Shown: positions 15,536 through 23,637 of the stretch, piece after piece | Numbering within the stretch: position 1 is the first letter of the stretch | Layout: the number at the start of each line of letters is the position of its first letter | Assembly: GCA_963761525.1 (NCBI GenBank) | Contig: CAVXHG010000010.1 | Span: 248,001 to 312,000, forward strand | Reading direction: 5' to 3' | Source of the DNA: BOG-931 sp963761525 | GTDB taxonomy: Bacteria; Pseudomonadota; Alphaproteobacteria; Rhizobiales; Xanthobacteraceae | Length of the DNA stretch: 64,000 nt | The notes under the pieces: model-generated | Databases searched by the model: none | The model's input: the letters and a program-made list of their open reading frames with translations, nothing else | Told to the model about the DNA's origin: nothing | Made by a program: the position numbers and the translations under genes

Positions 15536-16350
15536 CACCAACTCCCAGATGCTCCACCACCACCCGACGAGCCGCCGCCGCCGGAGAAACCGCTATCGGA
15601 CGAACTGCTGGAGGACGAGTCACTACTGCTCCAACTCGATGAAGAACTCCCCGACGAGGACCTGTTCCGCACGAAGACTTTGCGACCATGACGCGTCACG
15701 TAATGCCCTGAAGGCCCTACCACCAATCGTGTAATGCCGAGGATAATAAGCCTTAGGATCAGCGCCACAGCGAGAAATCCAAGGATTGGCAGCGCCGCAT
15801 TCAAAGCGCCCGGCTCGTCAGTACGCAACAACGACTGCCGCTGCGGTTGCGGCTGCCAGTCGGCGGTGTCTCCGCTGAGCACACTGATGATGCCGTCAAC
15901 GCCATGCTCGATACCGCCGGAAAAGTCTCCGGTCTTGAAGCTTGGAATGATGGCAGTCGAAATGATCACGGACGAGAGCGCGTCTGTCAGCGTGCCTTCC
16001 AGGCCGTAGCCAACTTCGATGCGAACCTTGTGTTCGTTCGGAGCAACCAGCAGCAGGACGCCATTGTTTTTTTGCGCCTGACCGAGTGCCCAGGCGCGGA
16101 ATAGCTGGTTCGCGTACGTCTCGATATCACTGCCTTCGAGCGATTTGACCGTGGCGACGACAAGCTGGGTGCCCGACTTCTGCTCGAGTGCTTCCGATTT
16201 CGCGGCGATGTCGGACTGACTTTCATCCGACATCACACCTGCCTGATCGACCACTCGGCTGGTCAAAGCTGGGAAGTCAAAAGCGTGCGCAAATATGCAG
16301 CTAGCGAAAAGGAAAGCCCAAGCTGCCGGGAATGCGAAGGCTATCCGCAT
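15535..16350 (-). CDS. TPM-domain protein, YgcG-like (second of three)
   Basis: The product of about 271 residues has an N-terminal signal peptide (MRIAFAFPAAWAFLFASCIF with cleavage near AHAF), a periplasmic TPM domain (QLVVATVKSLEG, then NNGVLLLVAPNEHKVRIEVG), one membrane helix (PILGFLAVALILRLIILGIT) and a Ser/Gly-rich low-complexity tail ending GGGGSSGGGGASGSW. The start at 16350 is chosen because it opens the signal peptide and overlaps the upstream stop as TGATG; an upstream in-frame extension is Arg-rich and lies inside the neighbour. It is closely related to the next gene upstream, so a tandem duplication is evident. Confidence 0.85.
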   Translation of the reverse strand: MRIAFAFPAAWAFLFASCIFAHAFDFPALTSRVVDQAGVMSDESQSDIAAKSEALEQKSGTQLVVATVKSLEGSDIETYANQLFRAWALGQAQKNNGVLLLVAPNEHKVRIEVGYGLEGTLTDALSSVIISTAIIPSFKTGDFSGGIEHGVDGIISVLSGDTADWQPQPQRQSLLRTDEPGALNAALPILGFLAVALILRLIILGITRLVVGPSGHYVTRHGRKVFVRNRSSSGSSSSSWSSSDSSSSSSSDSGFSGGGGSSGGGGASGSW

Positions 16351-17102
16351 CACCAGCCGCCCGAAGCTCCTCCGCCGCCGGATGAGCCTCCACCGCCAGA
16401 AAACCCGCCACCGAAACCGCCTCCCCCGCCACCCCAACTGGAGCCGCCGTAGGGAATGAAAACCGGGCCGCCGCCGCGGCGCGCCATGCCACCGGGACCG
16501 CCTGAATTGCGATTGACGTACCAGATAATAAAAATGAACAGCAGGATAAAAAGGAAAGGAAAGAGCTGGTCAAAATCTGCGGATGAATCGTCCTGACGCA
16601 CATTGACCTTTGGCTGCCAGTCGGCGGCATCACCATTGAGGATGCTGATGATGCCGTCAACGCCGCGTTCTATTCCACCGGAGAAATCTCCAGTCTTGAA
16701 ACGAGGGACGATCGCGCTCGAAATAACGACGGAAGAAAGCGCATCCGTCAGCGTGCCTTCAAGACCGTAGCCGACCTCAATGCGGACCTTGTGCTCGTTC
16801 GGCGCTACCAAAAGCAGCACGCCATTGTTTTTCTGCGCCTGGCCAAGCTTCCAGGCGCGAAACAGTTCGTTTGCGTAAGTCTCGATATCGCCGCCCTGCA
16901 GCGATTTTACCGTCGCGACGACGAGTTGAATTCCGGATTTGTCTTCAAGGTCTTTGAGCTTTGCTTCGACGGCGGTACGGCTATCCGCCGACATCACGCC
17001 GGCCTGATCGACCACACGCCCGGTCAGTTGCGGAAAGTCTAATGCGAAAGCAACCGTCACGAGGCAGCAGACGAAGGCTACGCCTCGGGCAAGCGCCATC
17101 AT
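16350..17102 (-). CDS. TPM-domain protein, YgcG-like (first of three)
   Basis: This protein of about 250 residues starts with a signal peptide (MMALARGVAFVCCLVTVAFA), then the TPM domain (VVATVKSLQGGDIETYANEL; NGVLLLVAPNEHKVRIEVG), a helix FPFLFILLFIFIIWYV and a Gly-rich tail ending GGGGSSGGGGASGGW. Tails of this kind are common in the family and may anchor or flex the protein at the membrane. Starts at 17102 or 17099 (two ATG in a row) are equivalent. It follows lemA by 16 bases, the classic lemA-ygcG arrangement. Confidence 0.87.
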   Translation of the reverse strand: MMALARGVAFVCCLVTVAFALDFPQLTGRVVDQAGVMSADSRTAVEAKLKDLEDKSGIQLVVATVKSLQGGDIETYANELFRAWKLGQAQKNNGVLLLVAPNEHKVRIEVGYGLEGTLTDALSSVVISSAIVPRFKTGDFSGGIERGVDGIISILNGDAADWQPKVNVRQDDSSADFDQLFPFLFILLFIFIIWYVNRNSGGPGGMARRGGGPVFIPYGGSSWGGGGGGFGGGFSGGGGSSGGGGASGGW

Positions 17103-17118
17103 GTCGATTCTCGCTCGA

Positions 17119-17718
17119 TCAGAATTTGACCTGCGGCGGCGTCTGCGCCGTATCCGCTGCAGCGAACTCCGCCATCGGCTTTTCACCAGAGAACGCGGTC
17201 TTGGCCCAGATCACCGTCGGAAAAGTGCGCAATGCCGTATTATAGGCGCGAACCGCGTCGATGTAGTCGCGCCGGGCCACCGCAATGCGGTTCTCCGTGC
17301 CCTCGAGCTGAGACTGCAGTGCCAGGAAGTTGGCATTGGATTTCAGGTCGGGATAATTCTCGGTAACCGCCAACAGGCGGCCGAGCACGCCGGTCAACTG
17401 GTTTTGAGCGTCCTGAAACGCCTTGAGCTTAGCTGGATCTGACAGGTCAGAGGCATTGACCTGGATTTGTGTCGCCTTGGCGCGTGCTTCGACGACCGCA
17501 GTGAGCACGCTCTTCTCTTGCGCGGCGTAGCCCTGCACGGTGGCGACGAGGTTCGGGATAAGGTCTGAACGTCGCTGGTACTGATTCTGCACATCCGACC
17601 AGCGCGCCTTGGCCTGTTCCTGCAGCGTCGGAATGGTGTTGTACCCGCAGGCCGACAGCGTCAGCCCTAGCATGACCACGGCTAAGATCACGCGGACACG
17701 CGAAAACAGATTTGTCAT
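17119..17718 (-). CDS. lemA: LemA family lipoprotein
   Basis: The 199-residue product begins MTNLFSRVRVILAVVMLGLT followed by the lipobox LSAC (Cys about residue 24), so it should be a lipoprotein. The rest matches LemA: YNTIPTLQEQAKARWSDVQN, then YQRRSDLIPNLVATVQGYA and ENYPDLKSNANFLALQSQLE, a long helical bundle. ATG at 17718 follows GGGAGGGCGAA and is much better than the upstream open-frame extension. LemA proteins are membrane-associated helical proteins of unclear biochemical role; the co-transcribed TPM proteins are their usual partners. Confidence 0.92.
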   Translation of the reverse strand: MTNLFSRVRVILAVVMLGLTLSACGYNTIPTLQEQAKARWSDVQNQYQRRSDLIPNLVATVQGYAAQEKSVLTAVVEARAKATQIQVNASDLSDPAKLKAFQDAQNQLTGVLGRLLAVTENYPDLKSNANFLALQSQLEGTENRIAVARRDYIDAVRAYNTALRTFPTVIWAKTAFSGEKPMAEFAAADTAQTPPQVKF

Positions 17719-17770
17719 TTCGCCCTCCCAGAATACCGCCGCGTAAGCTGCGGATCGCTGAACCTTCGAC

Positions 17771-18850
17771 CTACTCCGTTCCGACAATCTCGATGCCAAA
17801 ACCGGACAACCCGACATAAGTGGTGTGGCGTGATGATGTCATGAGCCGGATTGATTTGACGCCAAGATCCCTCAGAATCTGCGCACCAAGCCCAATCTCG
17901 CGCCATTGCCGCGTGCGCGCCTCATTCGAAGCCGTATCGGCGTTAGGTATCGAAACAACCGGCACACCCGCGGTCCCATCACGCAGCAGCACCATGACAC
18001 CTCGGCCTTCTTCCTTGAATTTGGCCAGTGCCCGATGGACGGGCTTTGCGCCGCCAAAGACGTCGGAAATGATGTCGGCGCGGTGCAAGCGTGTCAGCAC
18101 GTTCTTACCGTCGCCGATACGACCATAAACGAAGGCCATGTGATAGACCGGATCGAACGGGGTCAGAAACGCATAGCCTGTCAGCGTTCCGATTTCTGAT
18201 TCGACCGGAAATTCTCCGACGCGCTCGATCAGTTTGTCGCGTGCTTGCCGGTAAGCAATCAGTTCGGCGATTGAAACGCGCAGGAGCTTGTGGCGCTCCG
18301 CGAATGCCGCAAGCTCAGGCCCGCGCATCACCGTGCCGTCGTCGTTCATCAATTCCGAAAGCACGCCAACGGGAGGCACTCCGGCGAGCCGGCAAAAATC
18401 AACGCAAGCTTCCGTATGCCCGGAGCGCATCAGCACGCCGCCCGCTTTCGCAACGAGCGGGAATACGTGACCCGGGCGCACGAAGTCGGACGCCCCGCTA
18501 TTGCCGTTGGCGAGCGCACGCACCGTATTGGTGCGTTCCTCGGCGGAAATGCCGGTGGTCAAGCCATGCCGAACGTCGACCGAAACGGTGAAAGCGGTGC
18601 CGAGCGGCGCATCGTTAAGCGCCACCATCGGATCGAGGTGCAGGCGGCGCGCTTCATCAAGCGAAAGCGGAGCACAAACGATGCCCGATGTGTTCCGGAT
18701 GATGAACGCCATCTTTTCCGGCGTGCACAGGCTCGCAGCGACGAAGAGATCGCCTTCGTTCTCGCGATCGTCGTCATCAGCCACAATGATGATTTCACCG
18801 CGCGCAAATGCGGCGACAGCATTTTCGATACGTTGGTGAGCGTCTTCCAT
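17771..18850 (-). CDS. ribB: DHBP synthase with degenerate GTP cyclohydrolase II domain (RibBX-like)
   Basis: The N-terminal 200 residues are a complete 3,4-dihydroxy-2-butanone 4-phosphate synthase: VADDDDRENEGDLF with the catalytic acidic loop, TTGISAEERT, and RSGHTEACVDFCRLAG. It converts ribulose 5-phosphate to the four-carbon unit of riboflavin. The C-terminal half aligns with GTP cyclohydrolase II, but the zinc-ligand block (normally three Cys around GDxFxSxRCDC) reads HRADIISDVFGG here, without cysteines, so that activity is probably lost. This matches the RibBX variant known from Proteobacteria. It lies 12 bases downstream of aroC on the same strand. A separate RibA must exist elsewhere. 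Confidence 0.92.
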   Translation of the reverse strand: MEDAHQRIENAVAAFARGEIIIVADDDDRENEGDLFVAASLCTPEKMAFIIRNTSGIVCAPLSLDEARRLHLDPMVALNDAPLGTAFTVSVDVRHGLTTGISAEERTNTVRALANGNSGASDFVRPGHVFPLVAKAGGVLMRSGHTEACVDFCRLAGVPPVGVLSELMNDDGTVMRGPELAAFAERHKLLRVSIAELIAYRQARDKLIERVGEFPVESEIGTLTGYAFLTPFDPVYHMAFVYGRIGDGKNVLTRLHRADIISDVFGGAKPVHRALAKFKEEGRGVMVLLRDGTAGVPVVSIPNADTASNEARTRQWREIGLGAQILRDLGVKSIRLMTSSRHTTYVGLSGFGIEIVGTE

Positions 18851-18862
18851 TCGATACTTTCG

Positions 18863-19987
18863 TTAGCGCCGGGATGGCGCAAAGGGCCAAGACGGGGTTT
18901 CGCCGACCTGGCCGCGCTGGCGCAAATAATGATCCGCAATCACGCACGCCACCATCGCCTCTCCGATCGGCACTGCACGAATGCCCACGCAAGGGTCATG
19001 ACGGCCCTTGGTCGAGATTTCGGTCTCGTGACCGTAGCGGTCGACAGTGCGGCGCGGATTGAGGATCGATGAAGTCGGCTTGACCGCAAACCGCGCTACC
19101 ACCGGCTGCCCAGTCGAAATGCCGCCGAGTATGCCGCCGGCATTGTTGGAGAGGAACAGCGGTTTGCCGTCATTACCCATGCGCATTTCGTCGCCATTCG
19201 CTTCGCCGGACAACTCTGCCGCGGCGAAGCCTGCGCCGATTTCAACACCTTTCACGGCATTGATGCTCATGAGTGCTGCGGCAAGATCACCGTCGAGCTT
19301 GCCGTAAATCGGCGCACCAAGGCCTGGCGGGACGCCTTCGGCAACCACTTCGATCACTGCGCCGATGGACGAGCCGCTCTTGCGCACACCATCGAGATAC
19401 TCCTCGTAGAAGGCGGCCTGCTTCGCATCAGGGCAGAAGAAGGCGTTGCGTTCGACCTCTGTCCAGTCCCAGCGCGTCCGATCGATCCGGTGTGGCCCCA
19501 TTTGAACCAGCGCGCCACGAACCTGCAGACCGGGCACGATCTTGCGTGCGATCGCACCGGCCGCAACCCGCGTCGCCGTCTCCCGGGCTGATTGGCGTCC
19601 GCCGCCGCGATAATCCCGCAAGCCGTATTTCGCATCATAGGCGTAATCGGCGTGACCGGGACGGTACTTGTCCTTGATCTCGGTATAGTCGCGCGAACGC
19701 TGATCAACATTGTCGATGAGCAGCGCGATTGGCGTCCCGGTCGTCACTTGTGCTCCGGTCGCCTCGTCGGCAAACACCCCAGAAAGAATTCTGACGGCAT
19801 CAGGCTCTTGCCGTTGCGTCGTGAACCGCGATTGGCCGGGCCTGCGGCGATCGAGGTAGGGCTGGATATCGGCTTCGGTGAGCGGGATGCGTGGCGGGCA
19901 ACCGTCAACCACACAGCCAATGGCCGGCCCGTGGCTCTCGCCAAAGGTCGTCACACGCAGCAAATGTCCGAACGAATTGAACGACAT
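18863..19987 (-). CDS. aroC: Chorismate synthase
   Basis: The 374-residue enzyme converts EPSP to chorismate with reduced FMN, the last common step of aromatic amino acid synthesis. Signatures include GHLLRVTTFGESHGPAIG at the N-terminus (family signature 1), RDYRGGGRQSARETATRVAAG (about residues 115-135, written in part) and FAVKPTSSI and RHDPCVGIRAVPIGEAM near the C-terminus. ATG at 19987 gives MSFNSFGH, the usual start; a TTG at 20035 would add 16 residues without a ribosome site. It appears to be co-transcribed with the ribB-like gene. Confidence 0.96.
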   Translation of the reverse strand: MSFNSFGHLLRVTTFGESHGPAIGCVVDGCPPRIPLTEADIQPYLDRRRPGQSRFTTQRQEPDAVRILSGVFADEATGAQVTTGTPIALLIDNVDQRSRDYTEIKDKYRPGHADYAYDAKYGLRDYRGGGRQSARETATRVAAGAIARKIVPGLQVRGALVQMGPHRIDRTRWDWTEVERNAFFCPDAKQAAFYEEYLDGVRKSGSSIGAVIEVVAEGVPPGLGAPIYGKLDGDLAAALMSINAVKGVEIGAGFAAAELSGEANGDEMRMGNDGKPLFLSNNAGGILGGISTGQPVVARFAVKPTSSILNPRRTVDRYGHETEISTKGRHDPCVGIRAVPIGEAMVACVIADHYLRQRGQVGETPSWPFAPSRR

Positions 19988-20398
19988 GGCAATCGACGTA
20001 GCCCGCGTGGACAAACGGGTCAAATCCGCGCTCAAAAGCGTCGTTTAACCCCGCATCCCTTGCCGGGTGCGAAGCCTCCGCAGCCGCAGCAAAAAGCCAA
20101 CGGCTTCTTCATCGCGACTGCAAAGCCTTGTTGAATAATCAAGCCAGACTTTACGCCAAACCTCAGGCCGCATTCATTCCACGTTCATGTCGCTGAACAG
20201 CAATTAATGGCAAGCTGAATATCCGTTAACCTACGGAAAAATAAAGACTATTTTTGATATTTAAGTTGCGCATAACATGCCTCTATGGCATCGTCTTGGC
20301 TGGTAAGGGGAACTAAGGCCCGAGGGGACCGGGACAACCGTCCGCGAAGCTTGAACTCAGCCTTGCCATTGGTTCAACCCGCATCAAGGAAACTCACA
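19988..20398. other. Intergenic region with AT-rich tract, no full gene
   Basis: About 410 bases between aroC and the micro-ORF contain no reading frame I can support. The stretch 20210-20280 is markedly AT-rich for this genome and could hold a promoter for a rightward transcript that would cover the lysine-rich micro-ORF and end at the 20520 hairpin. No consensus promoter could be fixed with confidence. Confidence 0.4.
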
Positions 20399-20440
20399 AT
20401 GGCCATGAAGAAGAAGAAAGCGAAGAAGAAGTCGAAGTAA
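20399..20440 (+). CDS. Lysine-rich 13-residue micro-ORF
   Basis: ATG at 20399 follows AAGGAAACTCACA, a good ribosome site with normal spacing. The frame reads MAMKKKKAKKKSK and stops with TAA, nine lysines in thirteen residues. It is followed 80 bases later by a strong terminator and preceded by an AT-rich tract, so it sits on what looks like its own small transcript. Very basic mini-proteins of this kind can bind nucleic acid, but no function is shown. It could also be an incidental frame on a small RNA. It is too short for routine gene callers. Confidence 0.45.
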   Translation: MAMKKKKAKKKSK

Positions 20441-20519
20441 ATGACGTTTGCGCGGCCTCGTATTGGGGCAGCGCCGTCAGCTTTGGATTTCGCGAAGCGC
20501 CTTAAATGGTAGCTTCGTC

Positions 20520-20553
20520 AAGCGGCCGAACCAAGGTTCGGCCGCTTTTGTTT
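20520..20553 (+). terminator. Strong Rho-independent terminator
   Basis: A perfect 12-bp stem AAGCGGCCGAAC/GTTCGGCCGCTT closes the tetraloop CAAG and is followed by TTGTTTT. The T tract lies on the plus strand, so it ends a rightward transcript, yet no conventional gene lies upstream on that strand except the micro-ORF at 20399. The histidine phosphatase gene ends 60 bases further on the other strand. Confidence 0.85.
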
Positions 20554-20614
20554 TGGCCAATTGCCCATTCGCCGCCCAAAATCCATCCCCACCTTGGAAG
20601 GGCTAATCTAAGCG

Positions 20615-21208
20615 TCAGGCGTAGCGCGTCATGGCGCCACCAGAAAACACATAGACCACGCCCTGCGCGATCTCGGCGTGGGTCGCTTTCTCCTCTGGCA
20701 TGATGTGGAAGTTCGCCATTAGCGAACGCCCCACGCCGCCGTGCGCAATAACGACCGTATCGCGGGTCAAAGTGGCGTACCATTCGGCCACACGTTTTGC
20801 GACCTGACGATAGGACTCGCCGCCCGGCGGCGTGAAATCCCATTTCTCGCGCTCTCGCCGCTCCAGCACACCCGGCTCGTGCGCTTCGACCTCCGGCAGC
20901 GTGAGCCCTTCCCACGCGCCATAAGAAATTTCCATCAACCTGTCGTCGGTTTCATAGGCTTGCGGATCGAGACCCAGCGTCCTGCGAACAATTTCCATGG
21001 TTTCGCGCGCTCGATTCAGCGGGCTCGACACATAGGAAAAATCGGACGCGCGAAACCGATCGCGTTCGAACAGATCGCAAAGAAGCTCACCGCTCGCTAC
21101 AGCCTGCTGGCGGCCGAGCGCATTCAGACTTGTTTGATATTGCCCTTGCAAGCGATGTGCGGCGTTGAAATCGGTTTCGCCGTGACGGGCGAAATAGAGC
21201 ACCGGCAC
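20615..21208 (-). CDS. Histidine phosphatase family protein
   Basis: The 197-residue product carries the phosphoglycerate-mutase-type signature ARHGETDFN near residue 7 with the phosphorylated histidine, plus the second-His region TVVIAHGGVGRSLM (about 152-165). Family members remove phosphate from sugars, nucleotides or cobalamin precursors; the substrate is not clear. The GTG start directly abuts the fabI stop (TAGGTG), so it is translated from the fabI message. An alternative function as a true phosphoglycerate mutase is unlikely given the sequence length. Confidence 0.88.
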   Translation of the reverse strand: MPVLYFARHGETDFNAAHRLQGQYQTSLNALGRQQAVASGELLCDLFERDRFRASDFSYVSSPLNRARETMEIVRRTLGLDPQAYETDDRLMEISYGAWEGLTLPEVEAHEPGVLERREREKWDFTPPGGESYRQVAKRVAEWYATLTRDTVVIAHGGVGRSLMANFHIMPEEKATHAEIAQGVVYVFSGGAMTRYA

Positions 21209-22030
21209 CTATTCCTCTTTGCCGACTGAGATATCAGGCGCGTCGGGATGCTTCATGCCGACAATGTGATAGCCGGCATCAACATGATGCACCTCGCCAG
21301 TGACGCCCCGCGACATGTCGGAAAGCAGGTACGCGCCTGCTTCTCCTACTTCTTCTATCGTGACACTGCGCCTTAGCGGTGCGTTGTATTCATTCCATTT
21401 CAGGATGTACCGAAAGTCACCGATGCCGGACGCGGCCAGCGTTTTGATCGGGCCCGACGAAATAGCGTTGACGCGAATATTCTTCACGCCGAGATCGGCG
21501 GCAAGATAACGCACTGACGCTTCGAGCGCGGATTTAGCGACCCCCATCACGTTGTAATGCGGCATCCATTTTTCCGACCCGTAATAGGTCAGTGTCAGCA
21601 TCGAGCCGCCATTCGGCATCATCTTCTCGGCACGCTGCGCGATCGCGGTGAATGAATAGCAGCTGATCAGCATGGTCTTGGCAAAATTGTCGGCCGTGGT
21701 GTCGACATAGCGGCCGTCAAGCTGCTCTTTGTCGGAAAACGCTATGGCGTGGACCAGGAAGTCGATCGCGCCCCAAGCGGACTTCAACGCGGCGAATACC
21801 GAATCGATGCTTGCCGGCTCGGTCACGTCGCAGTCGCCAACCAAGATCCCGCCGACCTCCTGGGCCAGCGGTTCGACCCGTTTTTTCAGCGCGTCTCCCT
21901 GATAGGTAAATGCCAGCTCTGCGCCATGCCCCCGGCAGGCCTTGGCGATACCCCAGGCAAGCGAGCGATGGTTCGCGACCCCCATGATCAGGCCGCGTTT
22001 GCCGCGCATAAGGCCCGAGTTTTCCGGCAT
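21209..22030 (-). CDS. fabI: Enoyl-[acyl-carrier-protein] reductase (NADH)
   Basis: The 273-residue protein is a FabI-type enoyl-ACP reductase that completes each cycle of fatty-acid elongation. It has the divergent glycine region GVANHRSLAWGIAKACRG, SFTAIAQRAEKMM, the catalytic Tyr and Lys in YYGSEKWMPHYNVMGVAKSA (about residues 155-175), and GPIKTLAASGI. A histidine phosphatase gene follows without a gap on the same strand. A plus-strand ECF sigma gene starts 167 bases upstream, divergently. Confidence 0.95.
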   Translation of the reverse strand: MPENSGLMRGKRGLIMGVANHRSLAWGIAKACRGHGAELAFTYQGDALKKRVEPLAQEVGGILVGDCDVTEPASIDSVFAALKSAWGAIDFLVHAIAFSDKEQLDGRYVDTTADNFAKTMLISCYSFTAIAQRAEKMMPNGGSMLTLTYYGSEKWMPHYNVMGVAKSALEASVRYLAADLGVKNIRVNAISSGPIKTLAASGIGDFRYILKWNEYNAPLRRSVTIEEVGEAGAYLLSDMSRGVTGEVHHVDAGYHIVGMKHPDAPDISVGKEE

Positions 22031-22196
22031 TTAACTGACCTCGCTCGGCCGCTTCTCCCCGAGGGCCACCTATGGCATAGGCCCGTGGCCGCCAGCAAGC
22101 ATAGGCCTGTACAGAGGGTGCCTATCCCTTACCGGAATAGTCAAAGCGCATTGGGGTTTTGATCAAGGTCACCGCCACAAAATCGAGGGCGCATGC

Positions 22197-22687
22197 TTGA
22201 GTGAGTTCCGGCAACTAATCCAGGCTACCATCCCGGCGTTGCGGCGTTACGCCCGTGCGCTGACCCGGGATGCCGAAACCGCCGACGATATCGTACAGGA
22301 TACGCTGGTCCGGGCACTGCGCTCCGAACACCTATTTCACGGCGGCGACGTACGGGCCTGGCTCTACACGATCTTGACCAATCTTAATCGCAACCGGCTC
22401 CGGTCGATCTCGCGCCGCCCGACGCTGACACCGATCAAAGACAGCGATGCGGCCATGGCCGGACCTGATACCGGCACTCGCGATATCGCCAACGCGCTCG
22501 ACGATCCCTCGCCGAGGAACAACGTACGGCGCTGCTTCTCGTTGTGCTCGAAGGACTGACCTATCGTGAGGTCGCTGAGGTGCAGGGCGTCCCGATTGGA
22601 ACGGTCATGTCGCGGCTGGCCCGCGCCCGCATGCAAATAAAAGCCCATCTCGCCGGCGAGCGCCCGGCGCTGCGCCGCGTGAAATGA
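22197..22687 (+). pseudogene. ECF-type RNA polymerase sigma factor, frame broken
   Basis: From a TTG at 22197 preceded by GAGGG, the frame gives a sigma-70 region 2 (LRRYARALTRDAETADDIVQ, then DTLVRALRSEHLFHGGDVRAWLYTIL written in part). At about 22505, in ATCCCTC, the frame is lost; one frame back the sequence resumes as LAEEQRTALLLVVLEGLTYR and EVAEVQGVPIGTVMSRLARA, a typical region 4 helix-turn-helix, and stops at 22687. One missing base explains the break. With the adjacent membrane anti-sigma gene 12 bases downstream this is a normal regulatory pair, so a sequencing indel is the likeliest cause. Confidence 0.85.
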
Positions 22688-22699
22688 AGAGAGCGAAAG

Positions 22700-23482
22700 A
22701 TGATTGACCATCTCAACGTTAGCGAAGATGAGCTTCACGCTTATGTCGACGGCGAACTTCCGGCCGAGCGACGCGGTGCAGTCGAAAACTGGCTGAACGC
22801 GCATCCGGAAGACGCGGCCAGGGTCGCTGCCTGGCGCAAGCAGGCAGAGCTCCTTCAGGCTCGCTACGGCGCCGTCGCCGATGAAAAGGTTCCGCCTCGC
22901 CTCGACATCACGCGCATGACGCGCCGCTATCGCGTTTCCTGGATCGCCGCAGCTGCCGCAGCCGCGCTGATCATGTTCGTCGCTGGCGGTTTCGTCGGCT
23001 GGGTTGTGCGTGGCGTTGAAATCTCCTCGTCTTCAGACCTCCAACGCTTCACCGCGGACGCACTCGAAGCCTACCGGCTCTACGTGGTCGAGGTCAGACA
23101 CCCGGTCGAAGTACCGGGCGACCAGCGGCCACATCTGGTCGAATGGCTATCGAAACGGCTCGGCTCGCCGATACTCCCGCCACAACTTGAAAAGATGGGA
23201 CTGAAACTTGTCGGCGGCCGGCTATTGCCGGGGCCGACCGGGGCGACAGCGTTCTTCATGTACGAAGGGCCGTCCGGCGAACGCTTCACGCTCTATTGCG
23301 GTCACACAAACGATCGTGAAACGGCCCTCCGTTATACGGCAGGCGATCAGAACGCGGCCTATTACTGGGTCGATCAGAACTTCGCTTATGTCCTGAGCGG
23401 CCCCGCTGAGCATGACAAGCTGCGCGATATCGCCCAGGCCGCCTACGAGCAGATCGACGCACGGCAACAGCGCGGCGGGTGA
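22700..23482 (+). CDS. Membrane-bound anti-sigma factor
   Basis: The 260-residue product has an N-terminal anti-sigma-type helical region (DELHAYVDGELPAERRGAVE, residues 10-29), a single membrane helix at about 83-105 (WIAAAAAAALIMFVAGGFVG) and a C-terminal periplasmic domain (RHPVEVPGDQRPHLVEWLSK; FFMYEGPSGERFTLYCGH). It would hold the neighbouring ECF sigma factor at the membrane until an envelope signal releases it. The classical HxxxCxxC zinc motif is absent. The spacing to the sigma gene and the shared strand argue for an operon. Confidence 0.88.
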   Translation: MIDHLNVSEDELHAYVDGELPAERRGAVENWLNAHPEDAARVAAWRKQAELLQARYGAVADEKVPPRLDITRMTRRYRVSWIAAAAAAALIMFVAGGFVGWVVRGVEISSSSDLQRFTADALEAYRLYVVEVRHPVEVPGDQRPHLVEWLSKRLGSPILPPQLEKMGLKLVGGRLLPGPTGATAFFMYEGPSGERFTLYCGHTNDRETALRYTAGDQNAAYYWVDQNFAYVLSGPAEHDKLRDIAQAAYEQIDARQQRGG

Positions 23483-23637
23483 ACGAGACGGCTCTCACGC
23501 GACTGTCATATATCGCCCATATGAAAACGAGCGCGGCTGCGAAAAACGGCCGCGTCTTTTGCTGGGTCATACGTCGCGGCCGCGGTGCTGGACTTTAGCC
23601 AAACCTTGGGCGCGACGCTGAGAGCGGGAAAAAGCCC

